From Clostridia bacterium (GTDB lineage Bacteria > Bacillota > Clostridia > Oscillospirales > Acutalibacteraceae): a DNA stretch of 64,000 nucleotides. A program made the translations under genes and the position numbers. Positions 51,552-61,177 of this stretch are shown here, piece after piece. The notes beneath the pieces were generated by a model, which worked only from the letters and a program-made list of their open reading frames with translations, searched no databases and was not told the DNA's origin. How positions within the stretch are numbered: the stretch's first letter is position 1; each line of letters starts with the position of its first letter. The stretch is from the NCBI GenBank assembly GCA_017461235.1, contig JAFTYU010000042.1, positions 111,142 through 175,141 of the forward strand. The letters run 5' to 3'.

Positions 51552-51580
51552 TTGCAATTTTTACTTATAAATAGTATCAT
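51552..51580 (+). promoter_or_regulatory. Promoter of the GH20 operon
   Basis: TTGCAA (51552-51557) and TATCAT (51575-51580) are 17 bases apart. About 40 bases separate it from the GH20 start. It probably drives seven genes up to the terminator at 58963. Confidence 0.55.
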
Positions 51581-51626
51581 TAATATGTATAACTATGTGG
51601 AGTGAATCCTGACGGGAGGTATGTAT

Positions 51627-53096
51627 ATGTATCTTTGTCCTGAACCTAAAACTCTTGAGCTCAAAGGTGGATATTATCGTTTTGAAGCAGGTACTCAACC
51701 TGCGGTTAAAACAAAGATTACACCTTTACTTGCACAAAAGGAAAGTTATCGCATCATTATTGATGAAAACGGTGTGGGTATTGAGGCTGCCGATGAAGCA
51801 GGCATATATTACGGTAAACTTACGTTAAAGCAACTTCTTATGAATTACAGGGGATGTCTTCCGTATCTTTACATATATGATGAGCCCGAGTATTATTACA
51901 GGGGTTTTATGATAGACAGTTGCCGTCACTTTTTTACTGTTGATGAAATCAAAAAGATGGTCAACGCGGCAGCACTGTTTAAATTTAATAAATTTCATTT
52001 TCATCTTTCAGATGACCAGGGCTTCAGAGTTGAGATAGATTCTTACCCGAAGCTTACAACCATAGGTTCCGTCAGACCTTCTTCTGATTTCGGCAGGGGT
52101 GAAAATGATAAAACACCTTACGCATTTTATTATACCAAACAGGAGCTCAAGGAAATTGTGGAATATTGCCGCGAAAGATATATTGAAGTTATACCTGAGT
52201 TCGATATTCCCGGTCATACAAGTGCGGTGCTTGCTTCATATCCGGAGCTTTCCTGCACCGGCGAAAGCATTGAGCCAAAAACAACGGCAGGCGTATTTAC
52301 GGATATTCTTTGCGGCGGCAATCCCGAAACACTTAAAATGATTTATGCAGTCATTGACGAAATGTGTGAAATATTCCCCGGAAAGTATTTTCACATAGGT
52401 GGTGATGAAGCCCCTAAAAACAGGTGGAATGTCTGCACAAAATGTCAGAATAAAATTAAAGAACTGGGTCTTAAAAATGCAGAAGAGCTTCACGGTTGGC
52501 TTGTTAATGAAGTTGCGTTTCATCTGAAGAAAAAAGGTAAAAAAACGATTTGCTGGAATGAAGCCGTTCGGGCAGGTAACGTTGACCACGATAACGTAAC
52601 TGTTGCGTGGTGGTTAGATTCAACCAAAGCATCTCTTGACTGGGCAAATTCAGGAAACCCCGTGATTGTTGAAAGCTTTACTCCCTACTATGCCGATTAT
52701 CCTTACGGTATGCACTCCCTAAAAAGCGTGTATCTCTATAATCCCCGAAAAATCAAAGGAATGACTTCGTTGGGAGCATCATCTGTTGTGGGGATTGAAT
52801 CACCCGTATGGACAGAATACATAAGAGATTTTGCAACTCTCGGTAAAATGTGTTTTCCAAGATGGCTTGCAGTTGCTGATACCGCCTGGAACGGTAACGA
52901 TAACAAGAATTATGCTAAATTTCTCAAAGATGTTGTATTTTTCTGCGAAATCTTAAGAGAGTACGGCATAACTGCGGCGAGCGAAAAAGAGTGGAACATT
53001 CTCCCCCACGGTAAATTGTCTCAGACAGTAGGCTTTTTCAGAAACTCGTTGACGAAAGATTTTGTAAAACAATTATTAAAAAAGGACGAAAAATAA
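51627..53096 (+). CDS. Glycoside hydrolase family 20 beta-N-acetylhexosaminidase
   Basis: A 489-aa GH20 enzyme that removes terminal GlcNAc or GalNAc by substrate-assisted catalysis. The catalytic pair D260-E261 is in FHIGGDEAPKN. RGFMIDSCRHFFTVDEIKKM and NKFHFHLSDDQGFRVEIDSY are family hallmarks. The start at 51627 is seven bases from GGGAGG; the ATG at 51621 is too close to it. No signal peptide is seen, so it acts inside the cell, perhaps on imported oligosaccharides. It overlaps the next gene by one base (TAATG). Confidence 0.95.
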   Translation: MYLCPEPKTLELKGGYYRFEAGTQPAVKTKITPLLAQKESYRIIIDENGVGIEAADEAGIYYGKLTLKQLLMNYRGCLPYLYIYDEPEYYYRGFMIDSCRHFFTVDEIKKMVNAAALFKFNKFHFHLSDDQGFRVEIDSYPKLTTIGSVRPSSDFGRGENDKTPYAFYYTKQELKEIVEYCRERYIEVIPEFDIPGHTSAVLASYPELSCTGESIEPKTTAGVFTDILCGGNPETLKMIYAVIDEMCEIFPGKYFHIGGDEAPKNRWNVCTKCQNKIKELGLKNAEELHGWLVNEVAFHLKKKGKKTICWNEAVRAGNVDHDNVTVAWWLDSTKASLDWANSGNPVIVESFTPYYADYPYGMHSLKSVYLYNPRKIKGMTSLGASSVVGIESPVWTEYIRDFATLGKMCFPRWLAVADTAWNGNDNKNYAKFLKDVVFFCEILREYGITAASEKEWNILPHGKLSQTVGFFRNSLTKDFVKQLLKKDEK

Positions 53097-54064
53097 TGGT
53101 CAAATATTCCGTTATAGGAACATCGTGGATAACGAACTCCTTTATAGATGGGGCAAAACTTACAAAAGAATTGTTTCTTGACGGGGTGTATTCCCGTTCC
53201 AAAGAAAAGGGCGAGAAATTTGCGCAGGCAACAGGAGCGGCAAGGGTCTTCAATAATTTTACGGAGCTTCTTTCTTCGGACACCGATTTGGTTTACGTTG
53301 CAAGTCCCAATGTTTGCCACTTTGAGCAATGCAAGGCTCTTATTGAAAACAAAAAGCACGTTATATGCGAAAAACCGATTACAATAACACTTGAGCAATT
53401 CCGTGAGCTTTCTGCTCTTGCGGATGAAAACGGCGTAATTTATTTTGAAGCTATAATGTATATGCACTCTCCGGCGCGCAGAATTTTAAAAGATGCAGTT
53501 GGGAGGCTGGGGAATATAAGAAGTGCAACCTTTGATTTTTCACAGCTTTCTTCAAAATATGCGGCGCTCCGAAACGGCGAATTGCCTAACATTTTTAATC
53601 CCGAAATGAAAACGGGCGCTCTTAACGATTTGGGTATATATTGTGTGTATCCTGCGGTGGATTTGTTCGGTGTTCCCGAAAAAATTGTTCCCATACAGCA
53701 TTTCCTTCATACAGGTGCGGACGGTTGCGGCAGTGCGGCTTTCTGCTATAAAGATAAGCTTGTTACAATAATTTATTCAAAGGTTGGTCAAAGTCGTTCA
53801 CCTTCGCAGATAATGGGTGACGAAGGTACGATAACCGTAGGCAGTATTTCACAGACTGATAATATATTTTTATATAATAACAAAGGTGAAAAAACAGAGC
53901 TCGTACCTGACATTGATAAAAAATTTCATATGGGTAATGAGGCTAAAAGTGCCTATGATTTTATAACGGATTTTGAAAACAACAAGGACTTTTATTTTGA
54001 GTGTAGAGAAATAAACGAAAAAGTCCTTTATTGTATGGAAAAAATGAGGGTGGAAAATGTTTGA
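53096..54064 (+). CDS. Gfo/Idh/MocA-family oxidoreductase
   Basis: A 322-aa NAD(P)-dependent dehydrogenase. The N-terminal Rossmann part starts KYSVIGTSWITNSFIDGAKL, and the catalytic-lysine motif is HVICEKPI. The second domain holds GALNDLGIYCVYPAVDLFG. Substrates in this family are sugars or inositols. Its overlap with the GH20 gene suggests it acts on the released amino sugar, which is inference. Confidence 0.92.
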   Translation: MVKYSVIGTSWITNSFIDGAKLTKELFLDGVYSRSKEKGEKFAQATGAARVFNNFTELLSSDTDLVYVASPNVCHFEQCKALIENKKHVICEKPITITLEQFRELSALADENGVIYFEAIMYMHSPARRILKDAVGRLGNIRSATFDFSQLSSKYAALRNGELPNIFNPEMKTGALNDLGIYCVYPAVDLFGVPEKIVPIQHFLHTGADGCGSAAFCYKDKLVTIIYSKVGQSRSPSQIMGDEGTITVGSISQTDNIFLYNNKGEKTELVPDIDKKFHMGNEAKSAYDFITDFENNKDFYFECREINEKVLYCMEKMRVENV

Positions 54065-54716
54065 ACAAGAGTTAAAAGACTTTTTGCTTTCAAAGGGTGT
54101 CAGTGACGTAGGCTTTTCATACATTGACAATTCTGATACGGGCGAGCTGAAATATGCGGTGAGTATAGTTGTCCGTTTGTCGGATGCAATTATAAATGAA
54201 ATAGGCGATGAACCCACACCTACATATTTTAACCACTACCGCAGTGTAAACGCATTCATTGACAGGATGTTGTTGGAAACGGGTCTCTTTTTGCAAAGCA
54301 AGGGCTATAATTATATAACCGTTGCCGCATCACAGAGTATGCCGGGCACTCCTTTTAACGGTAGGTATTCTCATAAAGAAGCGGCGCATAAGGCAGGACT
54401 TGGCGGTATAGGTAAAAACTCTCTTTTCATTCATAAAAGCTATGGTACAAGAGTTCGTTTGGGTACAATTTTTACTGATTGTCCGCTTGAAGGTGACGGA
54501 GAATTTACCGAGAATCTTTGCACAAATTGCGACAGATGTGTTAATGCTTGTCCGTCGGGAGCCATTTTAGGAAAGCCTTATGAAAATGGCGTAAAACGAG
54601 AAGAAATATTTGCCGCTGAAGCTTGCAGTCAATATATGAAAAAGCAGTTTCAGCATATCGGCAGAGGCGCAGTTTGCGGTATATGTATGAAGGTTTGTCC
54701 TTATAATAAAAAATAA
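54057..54716 (+). CDS. 4Fe-4S double-cluster protein (QueG-like, short)
   Basis: A 219-aa protein with an N-terminal QueG-type part (SQSMPGTPFNGRYSHKEAAH) and a C-terminal double 4Fe-4S domain, CTNCDRCVNACP and CGICMKVCP. Full QueG is about 350 aa and has a cobalamin-binding part, much of which is missing, so epoxyqueuosine reduction is doubtful. Similar short proteins are widespread in Clostridia and are often mis-annotated. It overlaps the previous gene by eight bases. Confidence 0.8.
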   Translation: MFEQELKDFLLSKGVSDVGFSYIDNSDTGELKYAVSIVVRLSDAIINEIGDEPTPTYFNHYRSVNAFIDRMLLETGLFLQSKGYNYITVAASQSMPGTPFNGRYSHKEAAHKAGLGGIGKNSLFIHKSYGTRVRLGTIFTDCPLEGDGEFTENLCTNCDRCVNACPSGAILGKPYENGVKREEIFAAEACSQYMKKQFQHIGRGAVCGICMKVCPYNKK

Positions 54717-54727
54717 CAGGTGATATT

Positions 54728-55420
54728 ATGGCAAAAATACTTGTTGCTGACGATGAAGAACTTATAAGAAAGTTAATAGGCGATTGTCTTTCAAAAAGCG
54801 GTCATACCGTGTTTGAAGCAGCGGACGGGGAGCAAGCATTAAAGATTTTCGACTCTGAACCTGACCTTGATCTTGCTATGCTTGATATAATGATGCCCGA
54901 GATTGACGGTTGGCAGGTTTGTCGCAAAATACGTGAAACAAGCGGTATGCCTGTTATGCTGGTGTCTGCGCGCTCACAGGATTTTGACCAGATAATGGGT
55001 TTTGAAAGCGGTGCGGACGATTATGTTACCAAACCGTTCTCTCTTGCGGTTTTAACAAGACGCGTGGAAACACTCCTGCAAAGGGGTGCAGTTCAGTTGC
55101 CTAAAAACAACGGACTTAATGAAGGGGATATAAAAATAAAGAACCTTCTCATAAAAACGGATGCTCACGAAGTATATCTTGACGATGAATTGATAGTGTT
55201 GACTAATAAAGAGTTCAGTATTCTTTACAAACTTTGCAAACATCCGGGCAGGGTGTATTCCCGTGGTAAATTGCTTGACGAAATATGGGGAGTTGACTAC
55301 GCAGGTGATACAAGAACGGTTGACTCACACGTAGCGCGTATTCGTACCAAGTTAGGAGAATGGGCGGATAAAAGTATAGTTACAGTTTACGGAACAGGAT
55401 ATAAAATAAACAAAAATTAA
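54728..55420 (+). CDS. OmpR/PhoB-family response regulator
   Basis: A 230-aa regulator. The receiver domain shows VADDEEL, the phosphorylatable Asp in AMLDIMMPE and the conserved Lys in YVTKPFSL. The winged-helix DNA-binding domain is C-terminal (LTNKEFSILYKLCKHPGRVY, TRTVDSHVARIRTKLG). It is followed 16 bases on by its histidine kinase. Signal and targets are unknown. Confidence 0.96.
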   Translation: MAKILVADDEELIRKLIGDCLSKSGHTVFEAADGEQALKIFDSEPDLDLAMLDIMMPEIDGWQVCRKIRETSGMPVMLVSARSQDFDQIMGFESGADDYVTKPFSLAVLTRRVETLLQRGAVQLPKNNGLNEGDIKIKNLLIKTDAHEVYLDDELIVLTNKEFSILYKLCKHPGRVYSRGKLLDEIWGVDYAGDTRTVDSHVARIRTKLGEWADKSIVTVYGTGYKINKN

Positions 55421-55436
55421 GAAGGGACGGGAGTAT

Positions 55437-56873
55437 ATGAAACGGCGAAAATTAGGCATACGTTTGCGATTTTTTCTTGAAGTCGGCGCAATAATGGCGG
55501 TTTGTTTAATCGGTATTTCCGTTGTTAACTCCCAGCTTCTTGAATCGGTATATATTTATAATGTTGAACGTGCTTTGCGTAATATGGCGCAACAGGCGGA
55601 ACAGTCAGGGGATAATTATTTTTTACTTCTTTCCGAGTTTGAAAGAGAAGAAGGAGTGAGTATTGACCTGTATGATGCCACCGATAACTATCTTTATGAA
55701 GGCGGCGGAACTTTCGTATCAGGTAATAAACTAAACATCATCAGTCGTAAAGAAAATGATGACGGCAGTTATTTTAATGTGGTAAGTGCAGAGGGCAGCT
55801 CCACTCAGTATATCCTTTACGGCAAAACATTTGAAAACGGATATCATATTGAAATTACAACTCAGAAGGACCCGATACAGGAGAATGCCAATCTTGCTAC
55901 CAGAGTTACAACGACCATAACAATATGTACTCTTTTGTTGGCACTTGTATTCATTTTTGACTATTCAAGACGTTTTACAAAACCACTTATTCAGATGAAT
56001 GAGGTTATGGAAAAAATCGCTAATCTTGATTTTTCTGCAAAAACGGATATCGAACGCAAGGACGAAATAGGAACTCTTGCGAGAAATATAAACAAGGTGT
56101 CTGTTTCATTGGATAACGCTCTCACAGAATTAAGGATGAAAAATGCTCAGCTGGAAGAGGATATTGAAAAAGAACGTCAACTCGAAAAAATGCGAAGGGA
56201 TTTTGTTTCTTCTGCATCACACGAGCTTAAAACGCCCATAGCAATTATAAGGGGTTATGCCGAAGGGCTTAAAATGAATCTCAGGGAAGATGATAAAGCC
56301 GCGTTGGAATATTGCGATATTATAATGGGTGAGTCTGATAAAATGAACGACCTCGTTATAAATATGCTTGAGCAATCGTTGTATTCTTCAGGAAGCAAAA
56401 AACCTGAATTTTCAGAGTTTGATGTTGATGAATATATAAGGGATTTGCTTAAAGGAGTAACACCCATTTTTGAAGAGAAAGAAATAACGCTTCAGTATGA
56501 AGGCGCAGAATATACAGCTTTTGCGGACAGAAAGCAGATGTCAACGGTGCTTTCAAACATAGTGCTTAATGCTTGCAGTCACGCTAAAGAAGAGAAAATT
56601 ATAAAAATTACTGCAGAAAAAATTCACAATTGTATTAAGATAAATGTATTTAATACAGGAAGCAAAATTGACGACAAAGACAAGGACAGTATTTTCACAT
56701 CCTTTTACCGTGCCGATAAAGCTCATTCGCGTAAAGAAGGTCGTTTCGGGCTGGGGCTTTCTATTGTTAAATCCATTGTTGAAAATCATGGTTGTGATTG
56801 CGGATTTGAGAATAAAGATAACGGCGTGGAATTCTGGTTTACAATGAGTTTCGCACCTGAAAAAGAGATCTGA
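55437..56873 (+). CDS. Sensor histidine kinase
   Basis: A 478-aa membrane kinase. Two membrane spans (about 10-32 and 160-182) enclose a sensor domain of about 125 residues. A HAMP domain (about 183-235) is followed by HisKA with the phosphoacceptor in SASHELKTPIAIIRGYAEGL, then HATPase with NIVLNACSHA and FGLGLSIVKS. It partners the preceding response regulator. The sensor domain (DLYDATDNYLYEGGGTF) has no clear ligand. Confidence 0.95.
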   Translation: MKRRKLGIRLRFFLEVGAIMAVCLIGISVVNSQLLESVYIYNVERALRNMAQQAEQSGDNYFLLLSEFEREEGVSIDLYDATDNYLYEGGGTFVSGNKLNIISRKENDDGSYFNVVSAEGSSTQYILYGKTFENGYHIEITTQKDPIQENANLATRVTTTITICTLLLALVFIFDYSRRFTKPLIQMNEVMEKIANLDFSAKTDIERKDEIGTLARNINKVSVSLDNALTELRMKNAQLEEDIEKERQLEKMRRDFVSSASHELKTPIAIIRGYAEGLKMNLREDDKAALEYCDIIMGESDKMNDLVINMLEQSLYSSGSKKPEFSEFDVDEYIRDLLKGVTPIFEEKEITLQYEGAEYTAFADRKQMSTVLSNIVLNACSHAKEEKIIKITAEKIHNCIKINVFNTGSKIDDKDKDSIFTSFYRADKAHSRKEGRFGLGLSIVKSIVENHGCDCGFENKDNGVEFWFTMSFAPEKEI

Positions 56874-56885
56874 AAGGAATAGAAA

Positions 56886-58001
56886 ATGAAAATTAATTTT
56901 GTTATACCGTGTCTTTTAGGCGTTGAAGGAATTATTGCCGATGAGCTCCGTTTTCTCGGTGCAGAAAATGTAAATGCACAGAACGGCAGAGTACTGTTTT
57001 CCGGCGATGAAAATATGCTTGCAAGAGTTAATATATGTTCTCATTTTGCAGAGCGTGTTCAGATACATATGGGCTCATTTACCGCCAAAACCTTTGAAGA
57101 GCTTTTTCAGGGTGTTAAAAATCTTCCTTGGGAAGAATGGATTGGCAGGGATGATGCTTTCCCCGTAAAAGGCTATTCTCTCAAGTCCACGCTTTTCAGT
57201 GTCAGCGACTGTCAGGCTATTATAAAAAAAGCCGTTGTAGAACGCCTTAAATCAAAATACGGAATTTCCTGGTTTAACGAAACAGGTCCCGTTCATCAGA
57301 TTCAATTTGCCATTATGAATGATGAAGCGACGCTTCTCATTGATACTACGGGTGCAGGTCTCCACAAACGCGGATACAGACTTTCACAGAACGGTGCACC
57401 CATAAAAGAAACTCTTGCGGCATCAATTTGTGCTCTGGCTAAATTAAGGCATTATCACACGCTCTATGACCCTATGTGCGGTAGCGGAACCTTATTGATA
57501 GAAGGTGCGTTGTACGCTCACAATATTGCTCCGGGGCTTAACCGTAATTTTGCCGCCGAGCGTTTTGAAGTTCTTCCGAAAAACATCTGGAAGGAAGAAC
57601 GTGAGAGAGCAATCAGTCTTGAAAAGGTTGATACCGATTTTGTCGGTTACGGCTCGGACATTGATGAACAGGCAATAAAAATCGCTATGGAAAACGCGTC
57701 GCGACTTCCCATAGGCAAAAAACTTCATTTTGAAAAACGTGATATCAAGGATTTCAAAAAATACAGCGAAAGGGGAACCGTCATCTGCAATCCCCCTTAC
57801 GGAGAACGTTTGCTTGACTTGCAGGAGGCGGAAAACCTTTATCGTCAGATGGGCAAGGTTTTTGACAGACAACACGGTTGGAGTTATTATGTCATTACGC
57901 CCGACGAAGAGTTTGAAAGCTGCTTCGGCAGAAAGGCGAATAAAAGCAGGAAGCTGTATAACGGTATGATTAAGTGCCGACTTTATATGTATTTTAAGTA
58001 A
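56886..58001 (+). CDS. THUMP-domain RNA methyltransferase (RlmL N-terminal-like)
   Basis: A 371-aa protein with an N-terminal THUMP RNA-binding domain (about 45-155) and a Rossmann methyltransferase. SAM-binding motif is DPMCGSGTLLIEGA and the catalytic motif is CNPPYGERL. This is the group that includes the 23S rRNA m2G2445 methyltransferase YpsC/RlmL. It is placed after a two-component system in the same run of genes, which is probably incidental. Confidence 0.93.
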   Translation: MKINFVIPCLLGVEGIIADELRFLGAENVNAQNGRVLFSGDENMLARVNICSHFAERVQIHMGSFTAKTFEELFQGVKNLPWEEWIGRDDAFPVKGYSLKSTLFSVSDCQAIIKKAVVERLKSKYGISWFNETGPVHQIQFAIMNDEATLLIDTTGAGLHKRGYRLSQNGAPIKETLAASICALAKLRHYHTLYDPMCGSGTLLIEGALYAHNIAPGLNRNFAAERFEVLPKNIWKEERERAISLEKVDTDFVGYGSDIDEQAIKIAMENASRLPIGKKLHFEKRDIKDFKKYSERGTVICNPPYGERLLDLQEAENLYRQMGKVFDRQHGWSYYVITPDEEFESCFGRKANKSRKLYNGMIKCRLYMYFK

Positions 58002-58013
58002 TCGGAGGATTAT

Positions 58014-58949
58014 ATGAAGCATCTTTTTATAGTTAATCCCATGTGCGGCAAAGGTATTTCTTATGAGCGCTGTGCAGAGGGAATAAATCAGACTATGGCT
58101 GAAATGGGTATTGATAATTACGAGATTCACGTAACTGAAGGTCCCCGTGACGGTTATGAGTATGCTAAAAAAGAAGTTGATAAAGGGGAACACATACGTG
58201 TTTATGCTTGCGGCGGTGACGGAACACTTTACGAAGTGGTTAACGCATGCGCCTGCAAACCTAATGCGGAGGTTGCGGCATTCCCTTTGGGCAGCGGTAA
58301 CGACTTTATCCGCATTTTCGGAGATAAAAAGGATTTACGTAATGTTGCAGACCATGTGAACGGTACGGTTATGGATTTTGATATCATCAAATGCGGTGAT
58401 GAATACGCCATAAATCAATGCTCAATGGGTCTCGATGCGGAAGTCTGTGCAAAACAGGCACACTTTAAGAAGCTTCCGTTTCTTTCCGGTGAAATGGCAT
58501 ACACCGCATCCTTGCTTTATTGCTTTATCGGTAAAATGAAAAGCAGGTTTACAATTACCGTCGATGATGAAGAACCATTTACACAAGATGTTCTTTTTTG
58601 TGTGGGTGCGAATTCCCGTTGGTACGGCGGCGGTTACAAGGCGGCACCTAAGGCGCTTACTTATGATGGGCTTCTCGATTTTGTAATTGTTGAAAAGAGG
58701 GGTATGAGAGTTAAGCTTTTGCCGCTTATAAGTAAATATAAACGCGGAGAACATCTTGATTGGGATATTACCACGTTCAAAAGAGGTAAAAAAATTAATA
58801 TAAAAAGCGATAAGCCGGCCGCGGTCAATGTTGACGGTGAGTGTAAGTACGTAACTGAAAGCACGTTTGAAATTATCGAAAAAGGAATTAAGTTTGTAGT
58901 GCCTGTATGCTCCGATTTTATAGAGAGAGTCAAGAATGACAACGTATAA
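58014..58949 (+). CDS. Diacylglycerol kinase-family lipid kinase
   Basis: A 311-aa DagK/YegS-type lipid kinase with the nucleotide motif ACGGDGTLYEVVNA, then PLGSGNDFIRIFG and the C-terminal NVDGECKYVTESTFEII. It begins with FIVNPMCGKG, the family N-terminus. It probably phosphorylates diacylglycerol released during lipoteichoic-acid or glycolipid turnover. It is the last gene before a terminator. Confidence 0.93.
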   Translation: MKHLFIVNPMCGKGISYERCAEGINQTMAEMGIDNYEIHVTEGPRDGYEYAKKEVDKGEHIRVYACGGDGTLYEVVNACACKPNAEVAAFPLGSGNDFIRIFGDKKDLRNVADHVNGTVMDFDIIKCGDEYAINQCSMGLDAEVCAKQAHFKKLPFLSGEMAYTASLLYCFIGKMKSRFTITVDDEEPFTQDVLFCVGANSRWYGGGYKAAPKALTYDGLLDFVIVEKRGMRVKLLPLISKYKRGEHLDWDITTFKRGKKINIKSDKPAAVNVDGECKYVTESTFEIIEKGIKFVVPVCSDFIERVKNDNV

Positions 58950-58962
58950 AAACTACTCAAAC

Positions 58963-59003
58963 AAAAAAAGTGTTTTAAACCTTTTGGTTTAAAACACTTT
59001 TTG
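58963..59003. terminator. Bidirectional terminator
   Basis: AAAAAAAGTGTTTTAAAC pairs with GTTTAAAACACTTTTT around CTTTTG. It serves the lipid kinase operon on the plus strand and the decarboxylase operon on the minus strand. Confidence 0.85.
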
Positions 59004-59006
59004 TTT

Positions 59007-60206
59007 TTAGAATATTCCGCCTTCGCCGAATGCAGCAAGAAGGAAACCTGCGGCAACTGCAGAGCCGATAACACCTGCAACGTTGGGACCCATTGCGTGC
59101 ATAAGGAGGAAGTTTGTTGGATTATATTTTCTACCCTCATTCTGGGCAACACGAGCTGCCATAGGTACTGCGGAAACGCCTGCGGCACCGATAAGGGGAT
59201 TGATTTTGCCCTTTGTAACAATATAGAGAAGCTTGCCGAAAAGCACACCGCCGGCGGTGGAGAAGCAGAAAGCCACAAGACCAAGACATATAATAAGAAG
59301 GGTTTTGAGCTGAAGGAAATCTTCACCATTTGCAGTAGCACCAACGGAAACACCCAGAAGGATTGTAACAATATTCATAAGGGCGTTCTGTGCTGTATCG
59401 CTGAGTCGTTCAACAACACCGCATTCGCGGAAAAGGTTACCTAACATCAACATACCTAAAAGGGGAGCAACCGAAGGAAGAAGGAATGCACACACAATAA
59501 GAACGGCAACAGGGAAAATAATCTTCTCGGTTTTTGATACCTTTCTTAATTGTTTCATTTCAACCTTGCGTTCTTTTTCGGTTGTAAGAAGCTTCATAAT
59601 AGGGGGTTGAATGATAGGTATAAGAGCCATATACGAGTAAGCCGCCAGAGCAATCGGGGCAAGTATATGCGGAGCTAATCTTGATGTAAGGAAGATGGCT
59701 GTGGGACCGTCTGCACCACCGATGATTGCGATGGATGCGGCTTCCTGTGCATTGAATTGACCCGAAGCAATAGCAATAAGGAAGGCGGCATAAACACCAA
59801 GCTGTGCCGCGGCGCCTAAAAGAAGGCTCACCGGATTTGAAAGAAGGGGACCAAAGTCGGTCATAGCACCTACGCCAAGGAATATAAGGCATGGGAAAAG
59901 CCCTGACTTAACGCCCACGTAAATTATTCGTAAAACACCGGAGTCATACCAATGTGTGCCTGCCACGGCTTCTGCACCGATAGCGCCCAACTCACCGCCG
60001 GTTGTGTCTAACATAAGGTCCGCACCGGGAAGGTTAGCAAGAACTATACCGAAGGCGATGGGAACTAATAACAATGGTTCGAATTTGAACTTGATTGCAA
60101 GCACAAGGAAAACGATTGCTACACCTATCATAACAAGGTTTTCCCATTGAAGAAGGGAGAAACCTGATTGCTGCCAAAGGTTTGTTAAAATTGCACTGAT
60201 ATCCAT
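59007..60206 (-). CDS. oadB: Oxaloacetate decarboxylase beta subunit (Na+ pump)
   Basis: A 399-aa integral membrane protein with about 9-11 spans. It transports Na+ out of the cell as the carboxylated biotin is decarboxylated. The essential Asp of the pump is in IAIIGGADGPTAIF. It is the last gene of the minus-strand operon OadA-OadG-biotin carrier-OadB. The family is shared with methylmalonyl-CoA and glutaconyl-CoA decarboxylases, so the name rests on the alpha subunit upstream. Confidence 0.92.
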   Translation of the reverse strand: MDISAILTNLWQQSGFSLLQWENLVMIGVAIVFLVLAIKFKFEPLLLVPIAFGIVLANLPGADLMLDTTGGELGAIGAEAVAGTHWYDSGVLRIIYVGVKSGLFPCLIFLGVGAMTDFGPLLSNPVSLLLGAAAQLGVYAAFLIAIASGQFNAQEAASIAIIGGADGPTAIFLTSRLAPHILAPIALAAYSYMALIPIIQPPIMKLLTTEKERKVEMKQLRKVSKTEKIIFPVAVLIVCAFLLPSVAPLLGMLMLGNLFRECGVVERLSDTAQNALMNIVTILLGVSVGATANGEDFLQLKTLLIICLGLVAFCFSTAGGVLFGKLLYIVTKGKINPLIGAAGVSAVPMAARVAQNEGRKYNPTNFLLMHAMGPNVAGVIGSAVAAGFLLAAFGEGGIF

Positions 60207-60220
60207 ATTTGTCCCTTCAA

Positions 60221-60640
60221 TCAGATAACTGCAAGAACATCATCGGTGTTAACTGATGAGCCCTTAGGAGCATTAATTGATTTTACAGTACCGTCACAGG
60301 GAGCAACAATATCGTTTTCCATTTTCATAGCTTCAAGAACTATAACAACGTCACCCGCTTTAACAGCGTCACCAACATTTTTCTTAACTGCAAGAACTGT
60401 ACCGGGCATGGGAGCTTTAATCTGTGTGCCGTCAGCAACTGCAACGGGCGCAGCAGGTGCGGCAGGAGCAGTCTCGGGAGCAGGAGCAGCCGCAGGTGCG
60501 GCAACGGGTGCAGGTGCTGCAACAGGAGCAGCAGCTACGGGAGCCATTACGGGCACCTGTGAAATGCCTGTAACGATTGCATCTGTTTCTGTAACGTCAA
60601 CTTCATAAATTTTTCCGTTTAATGTAACATTATATTTCAT
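60221..60640 (-). CDS. Biotin carboxyl-carrier subunit
   Basis: A 139-aa protein with a short N-terminal region, an Ala/Pro-rich linker (about 35-70) and a biotinyl domain (about 72-139). The biotinylated lysine is in [10 protein letters not shown]. The carrier moves CO2 from the carboxyltransferase subunit to OadB. In many bacteria it is fused to OadA; here it is separate, as in other Clostridia. Four bases separate it from the OadG-like gene. Confidence 0.93.
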   Translation of the reverse strand: MKYNVTLNGKIYEVDVTETDAIVTGISQVPVMAPVAAAPVAAPAPVAAPAAAPAPETAPAAPAAPVAVADGTQIKAPMPGTVLAVKKNVGDAVKAGDVVIVLEAMKMENDIVAPCDGTVKSINAPKGSSVNTDDVLAVI

Positions 60641-60643
60641 TTT

Positions 60644-61165
60644 TTATTCCTCCACCAATTTAATTGAGTTAAAGCAAAGATTTTCAAGGGGAATGCCTGT
60701 TTTATCAGATGTGATTGCCATAATAACTGCGGCATCCTGTTCGCTCACGTTTTCAAGAACGGGGTCCTGGTTAAGACGTTTAATTCTTCTGAAAGCGAGT
60801 CTTTCAAGGGGTGTTCCGGTTTTGAAAGAAGTGATCGCCATAATAACTGCGGCATCCTGTTCAGATATACCGTCAAGGGTTACGTAACCGGGAATGTAAG
60901 GTATATCAGACTCTGTAATTTCTTCTGTTTCAGCGTTTTCAACAGTAGTAACGGGAGCAGGTGCAGACGATGCGGTTGCATCGGAAACGGTTTCGCTTTC
61001 AGCCTTTTTTGCAACCTTTGAACCTTTTGAAATAATGCCTGAAAGAAATTTTACAAATATTAATAAAACCGCCAGCACCGCAAGAACAAGAAGAAATCCC
61101 AAACCTGAAACCTTTGATGCATCAATAAAACCAAAAACTTTTTCAGCTAAAGGAAGAAATTTCAT
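60644..61165 (-). CDS. OadG-like gamma subunit with an internal duplication
   Basis: A 173-aa protein with one membrane span (about 20-45). A charged, Ala-rich linker (50-88) follows. Two copies of a 29-residue unit cover 101-129 and 141-169 with the shared pattern SEQDAAVIMAITS and KTG-PLE-L-F. OadG normally anchors the complex and binds Zn2+ at its C-terminus; this protein lacks that typical end and has the repeat. It lies between the alpha subunit and biotin carrier genes. Confidence 0.75.
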   Translation of the reverse strand: MKFLPLAEKVFGFIDASKVSGLGFLLVLAVLAVLLIFVKFLSGIISKGSKVAKKAESETVSDATASSAPAPVTTVENAETEEITESDIPYIPGYVTLDGISEQDAAVIMAITSFKTGTPLERLAFRRIKRLNQDPVLENVSEQDAAVIMAITSDKTGIPLENLCFNSIKLVEE

Positions 61166-61177
61166 TTTTATTCCTCC

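Noticed and set aside
60246-60608. Plus-strand Ala/Gly-rich frame of 120 codons
   Set aside because: It is opposite the Ala/Pro-rich linker of the biotin carrier gene; composition explains the open frame.
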